This document shows, in pieces, positions 14,083 through 24,893 of a stretch of 64,000 nucleotides of DNA (positions are counted from its first letter, which is position 1; each line of letters opens with the position of its first letter). A model generated the notes under the pieces. It saw only the letters and a program-made list of their open reading frames with translations, ran no database searches and had not been told where the DNA came from. Origin of the DNA: Typha latifolia (taxonomy: Eukaryota; Streptophyta; Magnoliopsida; Poales; Typhaceae); assembly GCA_019914945.1 (NCBI GenBank), contig CM034106.1, forward strand, positions 11,656,501 through 11,720,500, written 5' to 3'. A program made the translations under genes and the position numbers.

Positions 14083-15970
14083 CTATCTCAGATACAGTGA
14101 CCCCAACATTTGTGAAAACAGAACAAATACACTTACAATAACAGCAGGAGAATGAACACCGAAAAAGGGCACGATGTCCACCTGCAACCAATTCTCTACT
14201 ACTGATCCAACAGCAGCACCCACAGCAAGACTCCCGACAGTGATTACGGCAGCTTTCCCTGCAACACACAAAATTTGTCACCTAAGATGCACAAGCAATT
14301 TAGCATCAAATTTCATACACTTGTATCATCATATCGCCGATCTGTTTCCAAACATATGAGTTAACTTATAGTAATTCTGACTTTGGAACTACTAGCCTAA
14401 ACCGAGCAGAACACTAAATTAGTAAAGCTATATTACCTAGGCTAATGTTCTTCTTTGTCAAAAAGTACAATGAAGCTCCAAATCCTGTTGCCAATATTAT
14501 TCCAGGAACATCAGCACCTGAATATGTGCCTGGTAAGGATGTGGAGGTTCCAGTAACAAATGTAGAAACCATCAATGCTCCATAAACGCCTGCCTGGATG
14601 CCCAAAGTGCTAGAAGATGGCGACTCAACTGAAACAGGAATATTCCTTACAGTTGCCTGCATCCATTGTACCATAGATCCTGTTCCTGCACTTGTCACAG
14701 ATTTAACATCAGCATAACGGATGCTACTGTCAACAACTTTGCCAGCCCTGCGTTGTGACAAACTCTGCATAAGCAACATATCGTATGCTGCCTCAACCTG
14801 AAACAGAATATATAACACGGTATCAGATATGAATGCGGGGAGAAGTAATTTGTCAATATATAGATACAAAGAACAAGTACTTTCAAGTTTCAAACATGTT
14901 ACACTTTTCTCGAACTCCAAATGATAAGCTAAAGTAAATGTTTTCATTAAGTCCAACCTAAGCCCAAGCAAATGTTTCGTTGTAAAATAAAAGGAATCAT
15001 CTTGTCATTTGGATTAATACAATCATCAACGTATTTCAAAAATCTCTAGGTCTCAACTGTTTTATGGTATTAAGATCTCAATGCTTTCATGGTGAAAGCA
15101 CGAAAAGGTAACTCATGATCAAATCATCTCAATGCGACCTCAGTAGATAGATAGCATATATAATTGATTCTTAATAAACTCAAGGTAAATCCAGTACATT
15201 GGTTCTAACAAATATAATTAGAGTAACCCTGAGGTTATGCCCGGGTCTTTTCCCTAATTAAATAATAGTAGCCAATTGTACAATTCCCGGAACTTTCAAA
15301 TTAGGATACCTTCCCTCTAATTATTTATAAGAAATTTGCAGGATTCCATCAGAATCTCAATTGAGTGAGACATCACCCAAGACACCCTCAAAAAGAATAC
15401 ATCTTCCAATTATTGCTCCATCCGTCACTAACTTGACACCAATTTCTTCGCTCCCAAGCAAGAAACTACCAATTCAGATTTTGAAAGGGCGTAGAAAGAA
15501 TTGAAGAAATCAAGAACAGCAATTTCATCTTTTTCTAACCCTAATAACACCAAACAAGAGAGCTCAACAACGGGGAAACAAACAAAAAAAAAAATCCCAA
15601 TATTTGAAATGAAAAGAGGAGATCAAGGGAATCCCACCTGGGCCACGGCCTCTTGGTCATCCTTGCAAGAGGCGATGATGGCGTTCTTGGCTCGGAGGAT
15701 GTCATCAAAGGACGCGCCTTCCGAGACACCGAGCAGCTTCATGGCGCCCTCCATCGACATACCGAACGGCGCCGAAGAGTCATCGGCCCTCGACCCGGCG
15801 GCCGGCGGAGGCGAACGCCGCGGCACGGCGATCCCCGGCGCCAACCACCGCCTCCTCCTCCACACGTGCGCCGCGCCGTGGGGGACGTGCCGTGCGGCGA
15901 CGGGCTTCCCCTTGGCCAAGGCTGGCTTCTTGTGGAGGATGGAGCCGTTAAGCGAGAGCGCTGTGGCCAT
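14083..15970 (-). CDS. CPP1: Plastid chaperone-like protein of POR1 (DUF3353, J-like domain)
   Basis: Three exons on the minus strand (15970-15638, 14797-14437, 14258-14083) give about 289 residues. Residues 1-65 are rich in Ala, Arg, Ser and Pro and look like a chloroplast transit peptide. Next comes a J-like region (MSMEGAMKLLGVSEGASFDD, then ILRAKNAIIASCKDDQEAVAQVEAAYDMLLMQSL) without an HPD motif. The C-terminal half carries several hydrophobic helices (GVYGALMVSTFVTG, GIILATGFGASLYFLT, AAVITVGSLAVGAAVGSVV, PAVIVSVFVLFSQML). This is the layout of CPP1/CDF1, a chloroplast membrane protein that stabilises protochlorophyllide oxidoreductase during greening. Exon 1 is very GC-rich, unlike the rest of the gene. 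A purine (GA)n leader directly precedes the start codon on the coding strand. Introns 1 and 2 have clear GT-AG borders. Confidence 0.92.
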
Positions 15971-15977
15971 TCGTTCT

Positions 15978-15978
15978 C

Positions 15979-16016
<38 letters not shown>
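15978..16016 (-). repeat. (GA)n leader of CPP1
   Basis: Plus-strand (CT)n, read as GA repeats on the CPP1 coding strand. It ends only a few bases before the CPP1 start codon, so it almost certainly lies in the 5' UTR. Confidence 0.85.
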
Positions 16017-17964
16017 GCTCGCCCGAAGAGATTTTTATGCGGCTGACTGACGCGAAAGGTTTGGAATAAAACCTAAAAAAATAATAATTCGACTATCAAG
16101 CTTGATTTTGAATTACAGAGAAATTAAAATATTATATAATGCTTAAGTTGGGACCCGGATTAAGGAACCATGGGAAAATTGCAAATAACATCTTATATTT
16201 TAATTATATTACACGCAATTTTTTTATTTTTATTATATATAAATAAAACTTAGTAAAAATAACAATATTGAGTGTTTTTATATAAAATTTTTAAACATGA
16301 TCAACTCTTAATGGATCGAATCCAAGTTCAATGAAACTACACAAACTATGATTCAATTCTGCTACCTATCCTACTAAATCTCTTTAAAGACTCGCACTAT
16401 TAATGCACTATTAATGGGTGGATGGAAAATAAAAAAAAAATCCTAATGGCGGAACGTGTTCTGATATTTAGGAAAAGGTAAGGTGCTATTTTGCAAATAG
16501 TGTAGATATAATGATACAACCGTAAAATTGTTAGAATGTAGGGTGTTATGTTCAAATCTCCTCAAAAATACTTTAATCACACAAGCACGTAACCTAAAAT
16601 TTAGTGCATTAATAGTTCCTTACCTCCTTCCTAATTACAATAGATAGGTTAAATTTGGTTGGCATAAGCTTGATTCTTGGATCCCAGATGGTTATTATAT
16701 GTTACTTGTAGCTGTCCAAGTTCTCTACTTGTCAAAGAGTATGGCGTAAAAGACTGCACTTAACGGAAGCCAACGAACTAAGACTCAGTTTTGGAAAGTG
16801 ACTTCTTCGTTCTCGCCTAGAGTAGCAACGAGAAGAATCAAAGGCCAATGGCGTAAAAGACTGTTTCTTATTGCTTAAAGCAATGCATCACTTTGGTGAG
16901 TTCTAAGCCAAAATGGGTTTCTAGTCTGGTTTTTATTAAAGACCACAAGGTTGTTATATTCCTGTTGTGCTATGAGCATCAGTGGAATCCAAAAGCAACA
17001 GAGAATAGAACTCCAGAGAGATGTAGGTTTGAACTTTGAGCCAGGTTAGCTGAAAAATGTGCTTAATATCAATGCTATCAAAACATCGGAACACATAATT
17101 CTGCAGTCATCCACAAGATTTTCGATCTTCCACAGAGGCTCATCTCTCGACTTGAGCATATTAACTAGGACTTTGAAGCCTAATCCTAAGACTATGTGAA
17201 CCGTCATTATCTCTCCCTTGAAAGCTTAATTATGTCATCACCACTTTCATCCCTGTATAGAAAAACCTCCCATTTGACTAATCCGCAGAGGTAAAAGGAG
17301 AAGGAGCCATCTGTATTAAGTTTTAGCCTGCAAGAGGTTTGTAGTCAGATGGATGACTGTTTAAAAATTATTTAGGTAAGCAGGTGAGCATTACAGCAAC
17401 CTTTATTATTAGTCTTATCAGTAGACTCCTTTTCTTATTTCGATATATTTGCAATCTACTGCGGCGGGAATCTTGTCGGGTAAACACAATAACAATTATG
17501 TTTGCGATTTTTATTAAAAACACACCTCACTTTTTAATATTATTATTTACGTCCTATCATATAAAAATATTTATTATGAGACCTTTGTATTTTATATTTA
17601 ACGTCTCAGAAGCATTTTAGATTAATTTTACTCTAACAAATATTAATAGAATAAAGAATATTTTAGTACTTTCAAAATTTAAAAAAATATAAGATATTTC
17701 ATCATTTGATTTTAAAATCTATTTATTTTTATCTTAATCTACAAAAAATTTATTCAAAAGTAAGGTTTAGACACGTGACAGAAAGTAATATTTTTTTATA
17801 AAAAAATTAGCGTGCAATAAAAATAAAATAAAATAAGAACATAATTATATCGGGGTCTAGGTGTAATATGGGCTATGTCCATTGGATGGACTTTCAATAT
17901 CCTTTTACTCTCACTTGGCTTCCCTCTTTCCACGCGCACCTCTTCGCAGCACTGCTTACAGTCT

Positions 17965-17967
<3 letters not shown>

Positions 17968-18022
<55 letters not shown>
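17968..18022 (+). repeat. (GA)n leader of the DUF4079 gene
   Basis: About 45 bases of perfect GA followed by GGGAGAGGGAG, ending directly at the chosen ATG at 18023. The frame stays open through the repeat, giving an RERERE run from an upstream ATG. A leader role is far more likely than translation. Confidence 0.85.
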
Positions 18023-19821
18023 ATGGCAATGCTCACGGCCAGCTACGCTCTAAGACCACACGCTTCCCTCTCTCCTCTAATCCCCTCCAAGTGCCGAAGA
18101 TCACCTTCTTCTCTTCTCTCCACAAGATGCACGCACAAAGAGGACGCCATTGTCGCAAACTCACAAGCCAGAGAACCCATTAGAGTAGAGAAAGCTAAGG
18201 AAGAGGGAAGTGAGAAGCATGGGGAGACGTTCTTGTACTCGGTTGCTCCTTTCCCGCTGCTCTTTGTAGCTGCCCTGCCCGGAGGTGAGTTGGGTTTATC
18301 GTGCTTCGCTGCTGTTTTGCTATGCGATTAGATCGTTCGGCATTGTAAAATTTCCGTCCTTTTTCTCGTTTAGCCGAGGTCACGAGGTCAATTTTTGGGC
18401 CTTTCGTTGAGATCGTGAAGACTTTAAATCTCCCCGAGTGGCTCGTGCATTGGGGTCATCCGGGAAACATGGTAATGCTCAATTTGCCCTATGGAATTTT
18501 TTTAATAAAAAAAATCGTCTTTTTTTTACTACAATATTCAGTTTAATTTGTTCTTATTCTGCGTTTTGAAATGCAAGTAGCCGGTAAAATCCCTCTTCTT
18601 GTCCATGCTTTTACCTATATGTTCAAATTCATATTGATCGATTTATTTGATCATTGATATATCTTTTTCCTCTCATTTTTTTTGTAGGCTGTTGTACTCT
18701 TTGCAATGGGTGGTTATGGAACATATCTAGGATTTCGAATAAGATTGTCAGATGATGCAGTAAGTAATATTTGTATACTCTTACGGTAGTAGGGATCTAT
18801 CTTCTATGGATATACATATTTCTCAAGACATTCTTTCTAACTTACATGCATTAAATCTTATGTCAAGTTGTTACTTCAAGTTTAATCTCCTAATGTTTCA
18901 TAAAGTGTGCCAAGAAAGTTACAAATTTATTGTGGTTCAAGTCATTTTAGCCTTTTTAGGCAGTACAGTTTCTAAGTATTGTGGCCTTATGAGAATAAAT
19001 ACCTATACATAAATACGCATACATATGTAAATTCCATTTGAGCATGCATGAATACAGAATATCTATCCATTCTACTAAAAAAATAAAAAGTATGCCTTAG
19101 GATTGCTTTGTCTCATAGAGCAAAAATTGAACTGCGAGGCAGAGATTGTAAGAAGTAAATAACTGTTCCACTGCACTGACCTAGCGAAATACAACAGGGT
19201 ATCTCACCGCATATTTGATGTCTTTTCTTTCCCTCTTTTTGAGCAAGATTTCTGTTTACAATGCATTCTAATACTCTACTGAAGGAGGAGAAGGCTAAGG
19301 CCAAAGATCTTCATCCTAAGCTCCTCGCCGGGATGTTTTTCTTCTTCGCTCTTGGGGCTACCGGTGGAATAACTGCTCTGCTCACATCTGACAAACCAAT
19401 ATTTGAGAGGTACACCTCTTTACACATAAGGCTAAAGAATCTTATAATGTCCTCAAATGTGAATAATTGAGTAGTTGCAAAACAAAAATGTATCGATCTT
19501 TAAACGCCACATACTAATAAATTTAAACACTCATGCCTTGTGATATTTGTTTGCAGCCCTCATGCAGTCTCGGGCTTTATTGGTCTTGCCCTCTTGACTG
19601 TTCAATCTATTTTGCCAGCATTGTTCAAGGTATAATACCGGAGCACTATCACACCGTCGTAAATTTGGTTCTAGTGTAAATCATGTATACATCAAACTTC
19701 TCTACTATGTTTTCAGGAAAATCCAGGCCTGAGGACTGCACATGGACTCCTTGGTAGTAGCATCATGACCCTTTTTCTAATCCATGCAGCATTTGGCCTT
19801 CAGCTTGGTCTCAGCTTCTAA
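18023..19821 (+). CDS. Plastid DUF4079 membrane protein
   Basis: Six exons (18023-18284, 18374-18471, 18688-18759, 19285-19409, 19557-19629, 19717-19821) give about 244 residues. The first 60-70 residues, rich in Ser, Ala and Arg, look like a chloroplast transit peptide. Hydrophobic segments follow near residues 73-88, 121-140, 154-176, 188-210 and 221-243. Family blocks are clear: [57 protein letters not shown] and [19 protein letters not shown]. The match is to plant and cyanobacterial DUF4079 proteins, whose function is not established. The acceptor of exon 4 (19284/19285) has a weak pyrimidine tract. I chose it because it joins LSDDA to [10 protein letters not shown] as in relatives. The ATG at 17882 is in frame but would force translation of the GA tract, so 18023 is preferred. 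Confidence 0.88.
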
Positions 19822-21319
19822 TTTACCCCATAATCGCTCTTAATCTCATGGCAATACTTTCGCAATAAACTGAAAGTTAAGGTTGATTTCTTGAAGGAGA
19901 TGGATCTTTGCACAATTTATCTTTAACAATTAACATTGCTCGCTCTGTACGTTTAGTCAGCTGCTATACTGGTCTTAAGATATAATTTGTCCAGTTGTTC
20001 CAGATGCAAATATATCTACACAAGATTATTTTCTATATTGTAAAATTAATTTGTACTTCTGTCATCGGGCTGCTGCCGTTTCTGATGATGTTGGTAGGAT
20101 ATCACTGTTGTATTTTTCTTTTGCCAGTTATTATTTTTGTTTTTTTTTTAGGAATAGTTTAAATATTTGTCGCAGTTTGAAGTTGGAACCCTGAGAAAAA
20201 CGCACCACCTTACTGAAACACAGAATATCTATATGAATAAACACAACCTGCTTGCTGGTGGAATTCTATGTTAGAGAGACTGGTAAATTATGGTGTTCTA
20301 ATTAAACCATAAAACAGTCGCTGAGGAGAGTCAATCTCCGAACTTAGCAATAGCAAATCGAGTCGAGACCACTAAAATATCAATCCAAGATATCACAATA
20401 AAGATGTTAGTGGACAAAAATTTTTGGATGTTGATCTTCTGTATTGAGTTTTTTTTTTCCTCCCAAATCCAATGTACACTTTTTGTGTGGAGACATTCAA
20501 ATCCAATGTACACTTGATATTCCCTATTTGACATGTGAGTAATGAGAAGAGCAATTTATAAATTATGCAAATGTATTATATTTGACAGGAATGGTAGCAA
20601 CGTTCATCCAAATTTACTACCAATTATATTGTCAAATATGATCTATAAGGTTTGCGCCTGTACATCAACACCTGGCGTTCTGCTTCTACATATTTCATCA
20701 TCAAGCAAGAGAGCACCTGAAAGCACGAAAAGCAAAGACAGGAAAGACTGCAATTAGCCCTAATCCATGCTTAGTCCAAATCCAATTATTAGAAATCCAT
20801 ATTTTGAAAAAAAAAATACAGTGGCACTACAAGTGTAAACTCAATTTGTCGATATATTAGTGAGCTTTGTAGGGCTACTAAACCTCTCAAATACTGTCCC
20901 AACTATAACTGTAACGAGCTAAATTACTGTTAAGTTTGAAATTGACAAAGCCCCAAGAATGATAAGACTTTTCCCCCTTTTCAAGTAAGAAATATAGTAA
21001 GATCAAAGCATATCCATAATAATAGAAAAGGTAAATAACATGGTTCAGATATCTGAGTGGCCTATTATAAAGAATAGGAAAAGAAAGTCAGAACCTAAAG
21101 CTGAACCTGACAAGAATAATTTCTTAGAAGCATGAGATATTGCAAAGCATACAGATTCATTAATCAAAATATACAGATTGTTTACACCAATATGTCCTAT
21201 GCCTTTGTTAGAGAAATAACTGCTGAACTTCTAGTTCAAGTTCGCTTAGGAATATAGAAGGATATAGCAGAAGGCGCACCTCAATCATGCTGACCCCATT
21301 CCTCTGAGATGACATTAAT
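19822..21319. other. Intergenic region between convergent DUF4079 and MRS2 genes
   Basis: Holds the two 3' UTRs and AT-rich DNA. No protein-like frame or structured element was recognised. Confidence 0.6.
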
Positions 21320-24300
21320 TTAGGGATCAAGCAGCTTCTTCCACCTGGCATAGCCCATAATGATAAGGAAAACAAAGAAACAGCCAGATGAGGTACCTCC
21401 GACAAAAGGCCAAAAGATGCCGTTAACGTTGTACCAGCTGCATTGGATGTTCATAGCGAAAGCTCCTACTATGAATGTGTCAATAGCTATGGCGAACGAT
21501 GCCATGGTTAATATCAGCTGGAGTTGAATAAGTTCATTACGCTGATTGTCAAGTTGGATGTTAACATAGTCTTCAGTGTCATCAATATATTCACGGACCT
21601 GTTAATCTCATCGAAGGGGCAAAAGTTTATTATCAGTTAGTTAAGCAGCATGGAAGTCATTGAATAGAGTCAACATGAAAATCCCACATTCCTAATCAAC
21701 AAACTATGAAGAAGCCTCTTAAGCACTTTCTTTTTCTTCAATAAAAAGAAGCCATCTGAACATAAAACTACAAAAGAAGCCATGTCACATGATCTGAGTT
21801 TGCATTCAGGCTTCCATCATTTGATAGCTATCATGCAACTCACTACAGCAAGCAGATCAATAAGAAGCAAACAAATGCACTTGAGAATTGAGATGATTCA
21901 CAAATAGCAGACTTATTAATACAAAAAACTTGTCCGGTAACAAGGATACATGAATACAAGTGCAAAAGGTCAATTCATGAGAGATTGTAAACACAATTAA
22001 AGAAGTAGGATGACATTCTGAGCGAGATAAAATAGTGAAAATGCTCCTGTTGGAACTGCTGTGACTCTTTTGGATTCAACCCCAGCATACATGTATTCAA
22101 AGAAGCCATCTAATAGCAAGAGAATGCATCCCGAAATGGAAAGATAAGAACATTCCCTAAATATGTTTGAGATTCTTTTTCTAACTGAGAACATCTATAA
22201 TTCTAATTACATTACATTACTAGAAAACTAATACTATTTGTATAAAAGGGCCTTCATTTTGGGCACAAGTAAGTACCTGATGACCACTAAAACAAGTTGA
22301 TAAATTTCTCCTAGAAGAAATACAACTTGTTGAGGACATTTGTCTTATGCTGCTTAATTCTGAAGCAAACTGCAAACATAGCATTATCTGGAGCTTCTTA
22401 AATTACACATGCATCTCAAATCTCAATTGCTTCAATCAAAGGACTCTAATGACATTAATCAAATTAAAGGACAAGAATTCAGCCTGTAATAGCATAATTT
22501 CAAGGGGGGTGGCAAAAATTTAGCAATAAGTATCACTATAGCAAACAGGCAGATAGCTACGATAAACTTGGTCTGTCACTAGCATAATAAGAATATTTGA
22601 GCTCCCTCTAAAAGGAGAAAATTAGTACTAACCGACAAGAGTCTGTTGCGTGTTCCATCCAGCTGCATGAAGTAAGCCTCAAGCAACATCTCAAGGTCCT
22701 CCACATCATCCGAATGTAAAGTAGTAGCAATGCTGGCACTACCTTGAATATTAGAGCCAAGTCTTGCAAGATTTGCTCCTGAAGCAATTATACTATTTGA
22801 AGCCCCAGAAGCCATTAGAACTTCAAATTGCTGGTTCTGAATTTGCTTTCTTGTTAAGTACAAATGTGCCATATCTTCATTATCATCCAAAAGATGTTCA
22901 ATTTCATCCCTAGCCTGGGAGCACGGAATACTATTGTATTAGACAACTAAAGAAAAATAAGCAAGTGTAGAAAGAGAAAGAGAAATGAAGCTAAAGACAA
23001 AATTCAAGTAATACCTTTTGAACACGTGCAAGCAAACGAGTAAGATTGCTTTTCAAACTCCTCACACGCTCTAGATTCTTAGTGCTAACATTCTTAGCTA
23101 GTTCATCCAACACAGGATATGCCTCTCTCTCGAGATCAGTGACTCTAGAGTCCAAGGATGAACAAACAACTTCCAGTGCAATCTCTAATACCTGAAACTC
23201 AAAGGGAAGTTCACGCTCAACTCCGTCTGTCTCATTTAAGTGAGACAGATCTCCATCAATTGAATGAATGTTGCCTTGTTTTTCCATATGCCCTGGCTCA
23301 TTATTCCTAACAGGACTCTTCAAAGGGAGCTGCTGCCTTAATTGGTCGACAAAAGGAATAACTTCCTTACACAGAGGATCTAGCAGAAGTACTTCTTCAG
23401 CAGTAACTATGGCCCTAATAAATTCAAGATTAACAACCATAGCTTTCTCCCTTGCTGAGGAAACAAGCCAAAGAAATAAAGATCAATAAACTATCAATAG
23501 CAGCCAATTATAATTATAATTCTAAGCACCAAATATCAGTACGTCTTGGATACAATATTAACTTCATAATGTCTTGCATCAAAAACTCAAGCAAGTTTCT
23601 TTTCCATCATCAAACTCCACATATTAATCCAACAACATGACACATATAAGCTATCAAAATCCTACAATATTGGTTAATAGATTACACAAGAAAAGCATAT
23701 CCAGTACCATAGATAACATAAATAACAAGTATTCATCCTGCCATCTGCGACAGCATGAAACACAAATATTCAGTACAAGTCCGTCTAACCACAACAAGAG
23801 AAATATTAGATTAAACAACTGATACAACACATGAGGGGAACATGGTAAGAGATAAAATACAGTTTATCATATGGCACTTACAGGAGAAAAATTGGTTAAT
23901 AGCTCCCTACTTGATAACGCTCATCATATGGCAATTCGAGAAAGAACTACTATATTCCAATTAGTCAATAAGACAACTAAGAACATTAAACATCGATTTA
24001 AGATCAGCAAAAACAATTGGATCATGCAAGGAACTCACCGAGGATATTGGAGGAGTGGGAGAAGATGGGCCCAAGAATCCGAAGGTCGCGCGCGGGGATC
24101 GCCGCACGCTTAATAATTACGCTCTTGTCGCACTCCAAGATCTCCGACTGCCCCCTGCGATCAAACCTCATCCAGAGCCGCGCCCCGCCGGGCTTCTTCT
24201 TGACCCCCTTTGCGCCGCCGCCAGCGGATACGGACGCCGTCGCTTCCGCAGCCAGATTCCCATGGTTGTTGACGACCTTCGCGCTAGGGATCGGTGACGT

Positions 24301-24390
24301 CGCTGTTACCATCGGCTGCAGCTCCATCCTCTTGAACGATCGCAACTTCTTGGAGAAGGAGAGCGGCTTCTTCCCGGATCGCCTCCCCAT
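21320..24390 (-). CDS. MRS2/CorA-type magnesium transporter with AMN in place of GMN
   Basis: Four exons on the minus strand (24390-24039, 23454-23015, 22914-22633, 21598-21320) give about 450 residues, normal for plant MRS2. The long N-terminal soluble region has the family blocks [74 protein letters not shown] and [20 protein letters not shown]. Then comes [20 protein letters not shown] before two membrane helices ([20 protein letters not shown] and the second ending GYARWKKLL). The tripeptide after helix 1, normally GMN and part of the Mg2+ selectivity filter, reads AMN (residues 406-408). MRS2 proteins form pentameric Mg2+ channels in mitochondrial, plastid, vacuolar or plasma membranes. 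The location of this one is unclear. Exon 1 is GC-rich. The last intron is about 1 kb and holds nothing recognisable. The start is shared with a divergent gene about 500 bases away. Confidence 0.93.
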
Positions 24391-24893
24391 CGTTCTTCTC
24401 CACCATGGGAATCAAGAAACCCTAGGAAAAGGCTTTGATCGCTTCTATTCTCTCTTCCACCTCTCTTCTCCTTATTTCCCCATTATAGAGGTCGAGATAC
24501 GGGAGATTTTGAGATTCGCGACACTTTTAGAAAGGTTGGATGTCAATAAATCTCGACCATCTATACTGTATCATGCATAATATATATTATTCCTCTCCTG
24601 GAATCCTGTGAGCTGGCTAATGTGAAATTTACATCTAACACCCTATATTGAAGTGATTTAGTCATTGAAACCCCCGTAGTTTCACATTTTACAAACCCAT
24701 CTACTAGAGCCTAACTGCTTGTTTCTCATTTTATAGAAAGAATAGGACGCTATGTGCAAATTTCCCTATTTCTTCGGATATTTCAGAACCTTAGCCACAG
24801 CGCCGTGTCTCCATTTTCGGGGAGCGAGTTAGAAGGAGAAACAAGAGGGAGAGGGAGAGGGAGAGGGAGAGGGAGAGGAAAAAGGAATAATCA
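24391..24893. promoter_or_regulatory. Shared divergent promoter region, MRS2 and DUF3783 genes
   Basis: Only 503 bases separate the start codons of two head-to-head genes, so both promoters and leaders must fit here. A GAGAGG repeat lies next to the plus-strand start. Confidence 0.6.
24844..24878 (+). repeat. (GAGAGG)n leader of the DUF3783 gene
   Basis: About five hexamer GAGAGG units end 16 bases before the ATG at 24894. A purine-rich 5' UTR is the simplest reading. Confidence 0.85.

Larger units (their letters stand above)
15971..18022. other. Intergenic region between divergent CPP1 and DUF4079 genes
   Basis: About 2 kb with a dinucleotide tract at each end, each directly upstream of a start codon. 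The middle is AT-rich and shows no recognisable protein. Both promoters must lie here, but I could not place a convincing TATA box. Confidence 0.6.

Noticed and set aside
17882..18022. N-terminal extension of the DUF4079 protein through an RERERE run
   Set aside because: The frame is open but is made by the GA repeat. The ATG at 18023 gives a normal transit peptide.
21997..22194. 65-codon minus-strand hydrophobic frame in the last MRS2 intron
   Set aside because: The exons on both sides join perfectly without it, and it resembles no MRS2 block.
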